Assembly (NCBI RefSeq): GCF_004684775.1
Contig: NZ_SRIC01000051.1
Span: forward strand, 1-36,848
Direction of reading: 5' to 3'
Source of the DNA: Streptomyces sp. MZ04
GTDB lineage: Bacteria; Actinomycetota; Actinomycetes; Streptomycetales; Streptomycetaceae
DNA length: 36,848 bases
Shown here: in pieces, positions 13,461-25,027 of the stretch
Numbering within the stretch: position 1 is the first letter of the stretch
Layout: each line of letters starts with the position of its first letter
Made by a program: the position numbers and the translations under genes
The notes under the pieces: model-generated
The model's input: the letters and a program-made list of their open reading frames with translations, nothing else
The model's database searches: none
Told to the model about the DNA's origin: nothing

Positions 13461-14785
13461 GGCCCCGTTCCGCGGCCCGCACCCGCACCCGCACCCGCAC
13501 CCGCACCCTCACGCCCACCGCTCGCGTACGCCGCCTGCGCCGCCACATCACCGCGCTGTTCGCGCTGACCAGCGCGGTCGGGCTGATCGGCATGGCCGTC
13601 TTCGCCGTGCACAGCGACGACCGGCGGTGGCGCCAGCAGCTCGACCAGTCGATGGGGCAGGACACCAGCTGGGCGATCGGCCTCCTGATCACGGACGAGG
13701 ACGGCCGCCTCGACACGCGCGAGCTCGCCGACACCATGGGTACGGGATGCCCTCCGCTGACGGTGCTCTCGGTGCCGCCGGGTGAGGGGGACGCCCCGCT
13801 GACGGTGGATCACGCCCCGCGCCGCCCTTGTCTGACCGTCAGCTCCTCCGACCTGCAGGCGGCCGGGGCGGCAGCGGTGCGCGGCGAGCACTCGACGGCC
13901 GTCGACCGGCACACCACGGACGGGCGGCCCGTCCGGTTGTACGCCGATCCCTTCTACGCTCCTGAAGCAGTGGAGGGCGAAGCGCCACAGGGCGTCATCG
14001 TCACGATGGCCGGGACCGCCGACCAGCGGGCCGACCACCGCCGCCTGACCTGGCTGGTGGCCGGGGCCTGCGCGGTCCTCGTGTGCCTGTCGGCGGCGGT
14101 CGGCCATCTGCTGTCCGGGCGGGCGATCCGGCCCGCGCTCGCCGCCCTGCGCCAGCAGGAGGCGTTCCTCGCCGACGCGGCGCACGACCTGAGGACACCG
14201 GCCGCCTCGCTGCGCACGCTCGCCGAGACCGCGCTGCGGGGCGAGACGGACAGTACGGATGTGCTGCGGCGGTCGCTGCGGCTCGCGGACGGGATGGGCG
14301 GGCTCGTCGACGGGCTGCTGACGCGGGCGCGGCTGATGTCGGGTACGGAGACGCTGGTGCGGGAGCCGCTGCGGCTCGACCAGTTGGTGGAGGGGGTGGT
14401 CGCGGACGCCCCTGCCGAGGGGCATCGGGTGACGCTGCGTGCCGAGGAGACGGTGGTGGTGGCCGATCCCGATCTCGTACGCCGGGCCGTCGGCAATCTG
14501 CTCGGCAACGCGTTGGCCCATGGTCATGCGCCGGGGGAGCCTGCCGAGGTGGTCGTGACCGTGTCGGCGGACGGCAGCGTGGTGGTGGAGGACGCGGGGC
14601 CGGGGTTGCCGCCGGGCCTGGCGGAGGCCGGGACCCTGTTCGACCGCTTTCGCAGCGGGGGCGGTTCCACGGGCCTGGGGCTGTCCATCGCGGCGTGGGT
14701 TGCGCATGCGCATGGGGGTGACTTGACCGCGGGTCCCGCTGAGGGCGGCGGGGCGAGGTTCGTCCTCCGTCTGCCCTTGGCCTGA
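13457..14785 (+). CDS. Sensor histidine kinase
   Basis: A 442-residue membrane kinase, partner of the response regulator upstream. The short cytoplasmic N-terminus contains (RT)5 from a perfect CGCACC hexamer repeat at 13478-13507. The first membrane helix is at about 31-52. An extracytoplasmic sensing domain runs to about 195, with a cysteine pair CPP and RPCL that could form a disulphide. The second membrane helix is TWLVAGACAVLVCLSAAVG. The H-box FLADAAHDLRTPAASL carries the phosphorylated His243. The ATPase domain shows NLLGNALAHG (N-box), EDAGPGLPPG, LFDRFRSGGG and STGLGLSI. No HAMP domain is obvious between the second helix and the H-box beyond a short linker. The stimulus is unknown; the downstream secreted hydrolases suggest an envelope or peptide signal. 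Confidence 0.9.
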   Translation: MRPRSAARTRTRTRTRTLTPTARVRRLRRHITALFALTSAVGLIGMAVFAVHSDDRRWRQQLDQSMGQDTSWAIGLLITDEDGRLDTRELADTMGTGCPPLTVLSVPPGEGDAPLTVDHAPRRPCLTVSSSDLQAAGAAAVRGEHSTAVDRHTTDGRPVRLYADPFYAPEAVEGEAPQGVIVTMAGTADQRADHRRLTWLVAGACAVLVCLSAAVGHLLSGRAIRPALAALRQQEAFLADAAHDLRTPAASLRTLAETALRGETDSTDVLRRSLRLADGMGGLVDGLLTRARLMSGTETLVREPLRLDQLVEGVVADAPAEGHRVTLRAEETVVVADPDLVRRAVGNLLGNALAHGHAPGEPAEVVVTVSADGSVVVEDAGPGLPPGLAEAGTLFDRFRSGGGSTGLGLSIAAWVAHAHGGDLTAGPAEGGGARFVLRLPLA

Positions 14786-14794
14786 CCCACGCCG

Positions 14795-14833
14795 CCTCAT
14801 CAAATCCTCAGCATCCGCCCGGCACGCTAGGTG
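14795..14833 (+). promoter_or_regulatory. Candidate response-regulator box and promoter of the hydrolase genes
   Basis: CCTCATC (14795-14801) and CCTCAGC (14806-14812) are direct repeats exactly 11 bp apart, the spacing used by OmpR/PhoB-type regulators. The second copy sits where the -35 should be, 17 bp upstream of a -10-like TAGGTG (14828-14833). This arrangement fits an activator-dependent promoter. The TTG start follows at 14857 with GGGAG at about 14845. Confidence 0.5.
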
Positions 14834-14856
14834 CAACCGATCTTGGGAGCACCCCG

Positions 14857-16463
<1,607 letters not shown>

Positions 16464-16470
<7 letters not shown>

Positions 16471-17612
16471 CGCGCCACCGCAGACTCCACAGCCTCGCGG
16501 CAGCCTGCCTCGCCGCCCTCCTGATCCCCCTGGCCGCATGCACCAACGAGCAACATCCCCGCGCCCGGACCTGCCTCAGCGGAACCCTCGCGTACGACCA
16601 CCGCGACGCCGAAGCAGGCCCGGCCAGGCCCCTGGTCACCCGCCCGGCCCGCAACGCCAACTGGGAACTGTGGGGCAGGACTTCGGGCCACTCGGCTGCC
16701 CCCGCGCGCAAACTCGCCACCGGCATCACCGACAGCGGCAGCGGACACTTCCGCGCCTGCGTCAAGGCGCCCGGCACCCTGCGCGAGGCCCACGTCAGGT
16801 TCCGCTCCGGCAGCACCGACCTCTGGCGGGTCGTCAAGGACCGCACCTCGCAGAAGGAGTACGCCTTCAACTCGCCGTCACGACACGACGTTTCCGCCGA
16901 TCAGAACCTCGGCACGGTGAAGGTCCCCGCCGCCATGAGCAACGCCTGGCACATCACGGACACCCTCAACCTCCTCTACTGGAAGCGCGACAACCCCACG
17001 TCCGCCTGCTGGACCCGGCATCAAGTCACCGGTGCATGCGACCAGTTGACCTTCGTCTGGAGTCGGCGCGAAACCGACGAAGGCGCGGGCTACTTCGACC
17101 TCGACGGCACCGACTACGTCATCGCGGCAGGCGACATGACCGACTCCGAGCACTTCACGCTCCACGAGGCGGCCCACTGGTTCCAGTGGCAGCTCTACGG
17201 ACGCGACCTCCCCGAGGCGACGAACTGCGACCCACACTTCATCGAGAAGCGCAGCTCCACCACCTGCGCCTGGACCGAGGGATTCGCCGACGCGACAGCC
17301 GCGTACGTCCTGGGCGACTACCGCTACGTCGACGAGACCGGCGGCGAGACCAGCCTGGAGAACGACGCCACCACCCCGGACTGGGACCCCGGTGACGAGG
17401 TGCAGGGCCGTGTCGGCAGCTCGCTGCTCGACCTGTGGGCGAAGGACGGCCCGGACGGCGGCAACTGGAAGCGGACCCTGCGCCTCATGGCGGCCGAGCC
17501 CAGCGACGACTTCCGCGAGTACTTCACGGTCGACCGCCCCGAGGCGAACCCGCCCCTGACCACCAGGGGAGCCGCGCGGGACATCATCACGCAGCACACC
17601 ATCGACTACTGA
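16464..17612 (+). CDS. Lipoprotein with zinc-metalloprotease signature
   Basis: A 382-residue exported lipoprotein; the lipobox PLAAC gives lipidated Cys26. The N-terminal part (30-130) resembles a small beta-rich binding domain. The C-terminal part carries the zinc signature TLHEAAHWFQW, with His234, Glu235 and His238 (HExxH). WTEGFADA follows at 270-277, where Glu272 is the likely third ligand, as in gluzincin-type peptidases (about 33 residues after the second His). I do not recognise the exact family. Several cysteines in the domain could form disulphides. GTG overlaps the hydrolase stop (GTGCTGA), so the two lipoproteins are translationally coupled and probably act together on extracellular peptides or wall proteins. 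Confidence 0.72.
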
Positions 17613-17625
17613 AGACACTCTCCGG

Positions 17626-17648
17626 GCTCCCTGGGCGCCCCGGGGAGC
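17626..17648. terminator. Weak hairpin between convergent protease and sdaA genes
   Basis: GCTCCC (17626-17631) and GGGAGC (17643-17648) form a six-bp stem with an 11-nt GC-rich loop that can itself fold. It lies in the 40-bp gap between the stops of the metalloprotease-like gene and sdaA, so it could serve both transcripts. Confidence 0.45.
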
Positions 17649-17652
17649 AGCC

Positions 17653-19038
<1,386 letters not shown>

Positions 19039-19133
19039 GGGAACTCCAAGGGTGGTTGGTAGACGCCGTTGTCTGCCGGGGTGACGCAGAAGAACAAGGC
19101 GGTACAGGAAGTACGAGTACGGTCACGCGGTGC

Positions 19134-19180
19134 GGGGCACCGCGCACACTGTCCTCACTGTCCAGTGTGCGGGGTGCCCC
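19134..19180 (-). terminator. Terminator after glyA
   Basis: Bases 19134-19151 and 19163-19180 are inverted copies with one mismatch in 18, around an 11-nt loop. It lies 46 bp beyond the glyA stop and 96 bp ahead of sdaA on the minus strand, so it should separate the glycine-cleavage operon from sdaA. Confidence 0.8.
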
Positions 19181-19183
19181 GAC

Positions 19184-19226
19184 GTTTCGTACGTACGAAC
19201 AAAAGCGTACGCAAAGGGTACGAAAC
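19184..19226. repeat. GTACGAA-type palindromes after glyA
   Basis: GTTTCGTAC (19184-19192) and its exact inverse GTACGAAAC (19218-19226) flank TTCGTACGTACGAA (a perfect 14-bp palindrome overlapping the first arm) and GCGTACGC. The cluster sits between the glyA stop and the terminator. It may be an operator, an outer part of the terminator, or an integration scar; none is proven. Confidence 0.4.
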
Positions 19227-20488
19227 TACTTCAGGCCGGGGTACAGCGGGTGCTTGTCGGCCAGAGCCGTCACGCGGCCCTTCAGGGCCTCGGCGTCGAA
19301 GCCCGGCTTCAGGGTCTCGGCGATGATGTCGGCGACCTCGCGGAAGTCCTCCGTCTGGAAGCCGCGGGTGGCGAGCGCCGGCGTACCGATCCGCAGGCCC
19401 GATGTGACCATCGGGGGGCGCGGGTCGTTCGGGATCGCGTTGCGGTTGACCGTGATGCCGACCTCGTGGAGGCGGTCCTCGGCCTGCTGGCCGTCCAGGT
19501 CGGAGTTGCGCAGGTCCACCAGGACCAGGTGCACGTCCGTGCCGCCGGACAGGACGGAGACGCCGTGCTCCGTGACGTCGTCCTGCACCAGGCGCTCGGC
19601 CAGGATGCGGGCGCCGTCCAGGGTGCGCTGCTGTCGCTCCTTGAACTCCTCCGAGGCCGCGACCTTGAAGGAGACGGCCTTGGCGGCGATCACGTGCTCG
19701 AGCGGGCCGCCCTGGAAGCCGGGGAAGACCGCGGAGTTCAGCTTCTTCGCGAACTCCTTGCTGCGGGCCAGGATGATGCCGCCGCGCGGGCCGCCGAGCG
19801 TCTTGTGCGTGGTGGAGGTCACCACGTCCGCGAACGGCACCGGGTTGGGGTGCAGACCGGCGGCGACGAGCCCGGCGAAGTGCGCCATGTCGACCCACAG
19901 GTACGCGCCGACCTCGTCGGCGATCCGGCGGAACTCGGCGAAGTCCAGCTGACGCGGGTAGGCGGACCAGCCCGCGATGATCACCTTCGGGCGGTTCTCC
20001 TTGGCCAGGCGCTCGACCTCGGCCATGTCGACCAGGCCGGCCTCGTCGACGTGGTACGCGACCACGTTGAACTGCTTGCCGGAGAAGTTCAGGCGCATGC
20101 CGTGGGTGAGGTGGCCGCCGTGCGCCAGGTCCAGGCCGAGGATCGTGTCGCCGGGCTTGGCGATCGCGAAGAGGGCGGCCTGGTTGGCGGAGGCGCCGGA
20201 GTGCGGCTGGACGTTGGCGTACTCGGCGCCGAACAGGTCCTTGACCCGGTCGATCGCGATCTGCTCGGTGACGTCGACGTGCTCACAGCCGCCGTAGTAG
20301 CGACGGCCGGGGTAGCCCTCGGCGTACTTGTTGGTGAGGACCGTGCCCTGGGCCTCCATGACGGCGACCGGAGCGAAGTTCTCCGAGGCGATCATTTCCA
20401 GGGTGGACTGCTGGCGGTGGAGCTCGGCGTCGACGGCGGCGGCGACGTCCGGGTCCAGCTCGTGGAGAGGGGTGTTGAGAAGCGACAT
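19226..20488 (-). CDS. glyA: Serine hydroxymethyltransferase
   Basis: A 420-residue PLP enzyme that interconverts serine and glycine with transfer of a one-carbon unit to tetrahydrofolate. The PLP-binding lysine lies in [24 protein letters not shown] near the N-terminus and [18 protein letters not shown] are family signatures. Length is standard. It is the last gene of the gcvT-gcvH-glyA operon, 20 bp after gcvH, and so lies under the glycine riboswitch. A strong terminator follows. Many Streptomyces carry two glyA genes; this is the copy linked to glycine cleavage. Confidence 0.96.
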   Translation of the reverse strand: MSLLNTPLHELDPDVAAAVDAELHRQQSTLEMIASENFAPVAVMEAQGTVLTNKYAEGYPGRRYYGGCEHVDVTEQIAIDRVKDLFGAEYANVQPHSGASANQAALFAIAKPGDTILGLDLAHGGHLTHGMRLNFSGKQFNVVAYHVDEAGLVDMAEVERLAKENRPKVIIAGWSAYPRQLDFAEFRRIADEVGAYLWVDMAHFAGLVAAGLHPNPVPFADVVTSTTHKTLGGPRGGIILARSKEFAKKLNSAVFPGFQGGPLEHVIAAKAVSFKVAASEEFKERQQRTLDGARILAERLVQDDVTEHGVSVLSGGTDVHLVLVDLRNSDLDGQQAEDRLHEVGITVNRNAIPNDPRPPMVTSGLRIGTPALATRGFQTEDFREVADIIAETLKPGFDAEALKGRVTALADKHPLYPGLK

Positions 20489-20508
20489 CAGGTGGTCCCT
20501 AAGGGTCT

Positions 20509-20886
20509 TTAGTTGCCTGCGAGCTCGGTGTATTCGGCCGCGGAGAGCAGGTCGTCCGGCTCCGCCGTGATCCGTACCTTGAACAGCCAGCCGCCCGTGA
20601 AGGGGGCGGAGTTCACCAGCGACGGGTCTTCCACGACGTCCTGGTTCGCCTCGGTGACCTCACCGGTCACCGGCGAGTACAGGTCGCTGACCGACTTCGT
20701 CGACTCGAGCTCACCGCAGGTCTCGCCCGCGGTCACGGTGGCGCCGACGTCGGGAAGGCCGGCGTAGACGACGTCACCGAGCGCGTTGGCCGCGAACTCG
20801 GTGATGCCGACCGTCGCCACACCGTCCTCGGTGGCCGAAAGCCACTCGTGCTCCTTGCTGTAGCGCAGCTGCTGGGGGTTGCTCAT
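20509..20886 (-). CDS. gcvH: Glycine cleavage system H protein
   Basis: A 125-residue lipoyl carrier that shuttles the aminomethyl group of glycine between the P, T and L proteins. It begins with the typical RYSKEHEWL. The lipoylated lysine is in [20 protein letters not shown], around residue 62-65. Length is standard for the family. It lies 78 bp after gcvT and 20 bp before glyA on the same strand. gcvP, the decarboxylase, is not in the window and is usually elsewhere in Streptomyces. Confidence 0.96.
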   Translation of the reverse strand: MSNPQQLRYSKEHEWLSATEDGVATVGITEFAANALGDVVYAGLPDVGATVTAGETCGELESTKSVSDLYSPVTGEVTEANQDVVEDPSLVNSAPFTGGWLFKVRITAEPDDLLSAAEYTELAGN

Positions 20887-20964
20887 GACCTGAATTCTCC
20901 TGTACGCGGATGGGTGCTGCGGAACGAGAAAGATGTGCGTGGGGTCACTTCCCGGACGGAAGTG

Positions 20965-22089
20965 TCACTTCTGGCGCTTGTAGAACGGCAGAGCCACGAC
21001 CTCGTAGGGCTCGTGCGTGCCGCGGATGTCCACTCCCACGCCCTCGGTGCCGGGGGCCGCGTGCGCCGCGTCGACGTACGCGATGGCGATCGGCTTGCCG
21101 AGCGTCGGGGACGGGGCGCCCGAGGTGACCTCGCCGATGACCTTGCCGTCGGCGACCACGGAGAAGCCCGCGCGCGGGACGCGGCGGCCTGAAGTGATCA
21201 GACCGACGAGCCTGCGCGGCGGAGCGGTCTCGGCGCGCTCGGCGGCGGCCGCGAGGGCGGCACGGCCCACGAAGTTCTCCGACTCCGAGGTCTTCTCGAA
21301 CTTCACGACCCGGCCCAGGCCCGCGTCGAACGGCGTCAGCTCGGCGGTCAGCTCGTGCCCGTACAGCGGCATGCCCGCCTCCAGACGGAGCGTGTCGCGG
21401 CAGGAGAGCCCGGCCGGGACCATGCCGACGGGCGTACCCGCCTCCATGAGCGCGCCCCACAGCTTCTCGGCGTCAGCGGGGGAGACGAAGAGCTCGAAGC
21501 CGTCCTCGCCGGTGTAGCCCGTGCGGGCGATCAGGGCGGGCACGCCCGCGACCGTGCCGGGCAGGCCCGCGTAGTACTTCAGGCCGTCGAGGTCGGCGTC
21601 CGTGAGGGACTTCAGGATGCCGGGGGACTCGGGGCCCTGGACGGCGAGCAGCGCGTACGCGTCGCGGTCGTCGCGGACCTCGGCGTCGAACTCCTCGACG
21701 CGGTTGCTCAGCTCGTTCAGCACGTTCTGGGCGTTGGAGGCGTTGGCGACGACCATGTACTCGGTCTCGCCGAGGCGGTAGACGATCAGGTCGTCGAGGA
21801 TGCCGCCGTCCTCGTCGACGATCATCGTGTAGCGGGCGCGGCCGACACCGACGGAGCCGATGTTGCCGACCAGCGAGAAGTTCAGGAAGTCCACGGCCTC
21901 GGGTCCGGTGACCGTGATCTCGCCCATGTGGGAGAGGTCGAAGAGACCGGCCTTGGTGCGTACGGCGATGTGCTCTTCGCGCTCGCTGCCGTACCGCAGC
22001 GGCATGTCCCAGCCCGCGAAGTCGGTCATGGTCGCGCCGAGCGCCCGATGCACCGCATCGAGGGCTGTCTGACGGGGGGCGGTACTCAT
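20965..22089 (-). CDS. gcvT: Aminomethyltransferase (glycine cleavage T protein)
   Basis: A 374-residue enzyme that moves the methylene group from lipoyl-H protein to tetrahydrofolate, releasing ammonia. Family signatures include FAGWDMPLRYG near the N-terminus, LFDLSHMGEI, and ARTGYTGEDGFELFV in the folate-binding part. The ATG at 22089 gives the usual N-terminus (MSTAPRQTALDAVH); the frame is open 15 codons farther into the leader. It heads the gcvT-gcvH-glyA operon and is preceded by a tandem glycine riboswitch ending about 35 bases before the start. Confidence 0.96.
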   Translation of the reverse strand: MSTAPRQTALDAVHRALGATMTDFAGWDMPLRYGSEREEHIAVRTKAGLFDLSHMGEITVTGPEAVDFLNFSLVGNIGSVGVGRARYTMIVDEDGGILDDLIVYRLGETEYMVVANASNAQNVLNELSNRVEEFDAEVRDDRDAYALLAVQGPESPGILKSLTDADLDGLKYYAGLPGTVAGVPALIARTGYTGEDGFELFVSPADAEKLWGALMEAGTPVGMVPAGLSCRDTLRLEAGMPLYGHELTAELTPFDAGLGRVVKFEKTSESENFVGRAALAAAAERAETAPPRRLVGLITSGRRVPRAGFSVVADGKVIGEVTSGAPSPTLGKPIAIAYVDAAHAAPGTEGVGVDIRGTHEPYEVVALPFYKRQK

Positions 22090-22124
22090 ACGTAGAACTC
22101 CCAGGGCATGACGGGCGAGGTAGA

Positions 22125-22343
22125 TCCTCCCCATCTGTCATCGGAACCTGAGAGGTTCACCACGACCCGTACGTAGGAGGGGTCATGACTTGCACCTTGG
22201 GTGGGACCGCCGGGGCGGCCCGCTTTTCAGATGTGCCTCGCCCGCGCGGTACGGGGCCTGAGAGATTCAAGGGAGGGACTTGCTCCTTCGGCGCCCCGGT
22301 GCGTCGTACGACTCGTACGACGGTGACCGGGAACTCTCCCGCG
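22125..22343 (-). ncRNA. Tandem glycine riboswitch
   Basis: Read on the minus strand from 22343, the leader contains the two-aptamer pattern of glycine riboswitches. Aptamer 1 has GGGAGAG, then CGCCGAAGGAGCAA, then AATCTCTCAGGCCCC and GAGGCACATCTGAAAAGC. Aptamer 2 has CCACCCAAGGTGCAAG, AACCTCTCAGGT and GACAGATGGGGAGG. The second aptamer departs slightly from the usual CGAAGG core (CCAAGG). In this class glycine binding turns on expression of glycine cleavage genes, which fits gcvT, gcvH and glyA downstream. The boundary positions are approximate. Confidence 0.93.
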
Positions 22344-22427
22344 CGGATTCAAACGGCCTGTATGGAGTTTGCGGGCACATCATTGCACGGGGCTCCGTCA
22401 CAGGGCAGTGCCAGTCCCGTAATGCCC

Positions 22428-22455
22428 TTGTGCCGCATTACCTTCTCTTTACACT
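22428..22455 (+). promoter_or_regulatory. Candidate promoter of the P-loop gene
   Basis: TTGTGC (22428-22433), a 16-bp spacer and TACACT (22450-22455) resemble a housekeeping promoter. It is placed about 30 bp ahead of the start codon and divergent from the riboswitch transcript. Confidence 0.35.
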
Positions 22456-22483
22456 TGCCGGGGAAGCTGCGGGAAGCAGGTAC

Positions 22484-23179
22484 GTGACCGCTATGGGGAG
22501 GCCGATCACGGTGCGCAGGACCAGTGTCTACGCGACCAACACAGGGGTGGCCCTGCCCAAGCAGGCAGCCGCCCCCACCAGGGAGGGCTGTGGCCCCCTG
22601 CCCACGGCCGTCGTGCGGGACCTGAGGCAGCGGACCGGGCACAGCCCGCACAGGCTGACCTTCGGCGAGGGCGATCTGATCGTCGTCTCCGGGCTGCCGG
22701 GCAGCGGCAAGTCCACGCTGATGCGCAGAGCCGTCGCGGGCCCGCGCATCGATTCGCAGGACACCCGGGACCGCTGGGCGGGGCGCATGCCGCGCCTCCT
22801 TCCGTACGCGGTCTACCGCCCGCTGGTCCGCGTCGCGCACTACGCGGGCCTGCGCCGGGCCCTGCGCTCCGGCGGGGGAGTCGTCGTGCACGACTGCGGC
22901 ACCCAGGCCTGGGTGCGCCGCTGGCTGGCCAGGGAAGCGGCGCGGCGGGGCACGACCCTGCACCTGCTGCTGCTCGACGTGCCGCCGGAGACCGCCGTCG
23001 AGGGCCAGCTCGCGCGCGGCCGCGGCGTATCGCGGTACGCCTTCGCGCGTCACCGCAGGACGGTCGGCCGGCTCGTCGGCGCCGCCGAGCGGGGCGATCT
23101 GCCGCGCGGCTGCGGCTCGGCGGTGCTGCTCGACCGGGCGTCGGCCGGCGTGCTGCGGGGGATCGGCTTCGGAGGCTGA
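22484..23179 (+). CDS. P-loop ATP-binding protein (kinase-like)
   Basis: A 231-residue cytoplasmic protein. The central Walker A loop GLPGSGKST (residues 70-78) sits in a GDLIVVSG strand typical of zeta-toxin/AAA_33-type nucleotide kinases. A strand ending VVVHDCGTQ could act as Walker B, and LHLLLLDVPPETAVEGQLARG matches the lid and following helix of small P-loop kinases. It probably phosphorylates a small molecule or macromolecule, but the substrate cannot be named. GTG at 22484 is chosen because GGGAAG lies seven bases upstream; ATG at 22493 is the alternative. It is divergent from gcvT and followed by two SseB-family genes on the same strand. A 20-bp duplication overlaps its stop codon. 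Confidence 0.75.
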   Translation: MTAMGRPITVRRTSVYATNTGVALPKQAAAPTREGCGPLPTAVVRDLRQRTGHSPHRLTFGEGDLIVVSGLPGSGKSTLMRRAVAGPRIDSQDTRDRWAGRMPRLLPYAVYRPLVRVAHYAGLRRALRSGGGVVVHDCGTQAWVRRWLAREAARRGTTLHLLLLDVPPETAVEGQLARGRGVSRYAFARHRRTVGRLVGAAERGDLPRGCGSAVLLDRASAGVLRGIGFGG

Positions 23180-23213
23180 GCCACTCGTCACGTGGCTGAG
23201 CCACTCGTCACGT
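23174..23213 (+). repeat. Perfect 20-bp tandem duplication
   Basis: The 20-mer beginning GGCTGAGCCACTCGTCACGT at 23174 is repeated exactly at 23194-23213. The first copy contains the TGA stop of the P-loop gene (23177-23179). The second copy immediately precedes a -10-like TAGGGT (23214-23219), so the duplication lies in the spacer and upstream region of a possible promoter for the SseB gene. Confidence 0.8.
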
Positions 23214-23262
23214 TAGGGTCGTGCCGCAGGCAGAGCGGGACAGAGCAGGGGTTGGACGACAG

Positions 23263-24084
23263 ATGGACATTCCGGCGCAGGCGCACGCACATCCCTATGG
23301 CGGATGGCCGGGCAACGAACTCGAAGAGGTGCTCGCGGCATCCCTCGGCACACCCGGGGCGCCCCAGGCCTCCGCGGGAGCCCGCATCGTCGAGGTGCTC
23401 GGCCGCAGCCACGTCTGGGTCCCGCTGCCGAACGGCGGCGCCCCGGACAGCGGGACGCTCGACCTCCCCACACTGGAGATCGACGGCCAGGCCTACGTCC
23501 CCGTCTTCAGCTCCGAGCAGCAGTTCCAGCAGGCCACCGGCGGCCGGATGGGCTGCACCGTGGCGCCCGCCGTGGAGTTCGCGCGCGGCCTTCCCCCGCA
23601 GCTGGGCATCGCGGTCAACCCGGACGGCACCGTCGGCGTCCCGCTGCCGCCGCCGGCCGTCGCCGAGCTCTGCCGGGCCGGACGCACCCCGCTGGACGGG
23701 CCCGCGAGCGGCGGCCGCGTACGCCTCTTCGAACCGGACTGGCAGGAGGACCCGGTGGACTTCCTGTCCGCCGCCGCCCGCGAGTTCGAGGCCACCGGGG
23801 TCGTCCTGAGCGCCCGCCGCTGCTTGGCGAGCGTCGAGGGTCAGGCGCCCGCGCTGTTCGTCGGCGTCGAACTGACCTCCTGGGAGGGCAACGCGCGCGA
23901 CCTGCCGATGGAGGCCGTGGGCCGTGCCCTCGGCCAGGCCCCGGTGGCCTGGCCGGTGAACCTGGTGCTGCTCGACGTCGCCCAGGATCCGGTCGGCGAC
24001 TGGATGCGCGAGCGGGTGAGGCCCTTCTTCGGCCGGAGCCCGGGCCTCGGCCAGGGCCCGGGGCACGAGCACGGACATGTGTAA
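23263..24084 (+). CDS. SseB-family protein
   Basis: A 273-residue cytoplasmic protein with an N-terminal SseB domain (about 15-150), including YVPVFSSEQQFQQ and ATGGRMGCTVAP, and a C-terminal SseB domain (about 165-260) ending in DWMRERVRPFF. In E. coli SseB affects serine sensitivity; the biochemical role is not known. The ATG at 23263 is preceded by AGGGG at about 11 bases, and gives a natural start; the frame is open from a GTG at 23221. A second SseB-type gene follows. Proximity to sdaA, glyA and the glycine-cleavage genes supports a link to serine/glycine metabolism, though only by context. Confidence 0.8.
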   Translation: MDIPAQAHAHPYGGWPGNELEEVLAASLGTPGAPQASAGARIVEVLGRSHVWVPLPNGGAPDSGTLDLPTLEIDGQAYVPVFSSEQQFQQATGGRMGCTVAPAVEFARGLPPQLGIAVNPDGTVGVPLPPPAVAELCRAGRTPLDGPASGGRVRLFEPDWQEDPVDFLSAAAREFEATGVVLSARRCLASVEGQAPALFVGVELTSWEGNARDLPMEAVGRALGQAPVAWPVNLVLLDVAQDPVGDWMRERVRPFFGRSPGLGQGPGHEHGHV

Positions 24085-24161
24085 GGACATGTGCAGGTAC
24101 GCGTGTGAGGGTGCCGTACGTCAAGTCGGTGTCAGGATCGCCGCTTAAGCTGGTTTCATGA

Positions 24162-24206
24162 CCCGGGTCCACCGGGTCCACCGGGTCCACCGGGTCAGCG
24201 GGTCAT
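24162..24206 (+). repeat. 9-bp tandem repeat upstream of the second SseB gene
   Basis: Four to five copies of a 9-bp unit, ACCGGGTCC, run from 24162 to 24206 with slight changes at the ends. It lies between an ATG at 24158 and the preferred GTG start at 24233. If translated from 24158 it would encode repeated RVH tripeptides. Confidence 0.75.
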
Positions 24207-24232
24207 CGGTTATCGCGAAGGGGCGGTTAAGG

Positions 24233-25027
24233 GTGAGTGCGTCGGGCACGGCTGCGGCCGGGCAGGTCGAGCACATGCTGCGCCAGGTGACGCCGGGGCG
24301 CTATGACGCCTACGAGGCGCTCCTGCGGGCGCTCGCCGCCGACCAGCTGTGGATGCTGCTCTGGCACGGCCAGGCCGGATCCCCCGACGCGCAGTACGGA
24401 AACATGGAGGTCGAGGGCCTCGGGTACGCGCCGTGCGTGACCTCAGCCCAGGAGCTCTCCGCCAGTGGCTGGAACCGCTCGTACGAAGTGGTCAGCGGAA
24501 TCGACATCTCCCGCACCCTCTACCCCGACCATTACGGCCTCTGGCTCAACCCGCACGCCCCCGGCGGCGGCGTCGGCATCCCCTGGCTCGACCTGCGGCG
24601 TATCGCGTCGGGCCTCGACCTGCTGCCCGCGGGCCCGCTGCGGCTCACCGAACCGTCCATCGAGATCCCGCAGTTCTACGCCCTGCTCACGCAGAACGCC
24701 CACCGCACCCCCGCGGTCCGCTCGCTGCGCCGCACCTGGGTGCAGCCGGCGCTCGGCGCCCCGTACCTGGCGATCGGCCTCGATGTGTACGACACCTCGC
24801 CGGCCTCGGTCGACGGGGTGCGCACGATGATGCAGCAGTCGATCGCCGCCGTCCCCGACGGCCTGCCCGTGTCGACCGTCGCGATGTCCGACGCGTACGA
24901 CCCCGTGGCCATGTGGCTGCGCGCCAACGCCAGGCCGTTCTACGACCGCGAGGCCCAGCCGGCCCCTGTGGCCTCTTCGGGGTACGGGTACCCGCCGCCG
25001 TACGGAGCGGCGCCGAGATCGCGCTGA
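24233..25027 (+). CDS. SseB-family protein (second copy)
   Basis: A 264-residue protein with the same two-part SseB organisation as its neighbour. The N-terminal domain has QLWMLLWHGQAGSPDAQYGN and GLWLNPHAPGGGVGIPW, and the C-terminal domain has LGAPYLAIGLDVYD and ends MWLRANARPFYDRE, before a Gly/Pro/Tyr-rich tail. The GTG at 24233 was chosen because GAAGGGG lies nine bases upstream and the protein then begins with conserved sequence; starting at ATG 24158 would translate a 9-bp repeat. It is 148 bp after the first SseB gene on the same strand. The two share little identity by eye and probably arose by ancient duplication. Confidence 0.8.
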   Translation: MSASGTAAAGQVEHMLRQVTPGRYDAYEALLRALAADQLWMLLWHGQAGSPDAQYGNMEVEGLGYAPCVTSAQELSASGWNRSYEVVSGIDISRTLYPDHYGLWLNPHAPGGGVGIPWLDLRRIASGLDLLPAGPLRLTEPSIEIPQFYALLTQNAHRTPAVRSLRRTWVQPALGAPYLAIGLDVYDTSPASVDGVRTMMQQSIAAVPDGLPVSTVAMSDAYDPVAMWLRANARPFYDREAQPAPVASSGYGYPPPYGAAPRSR

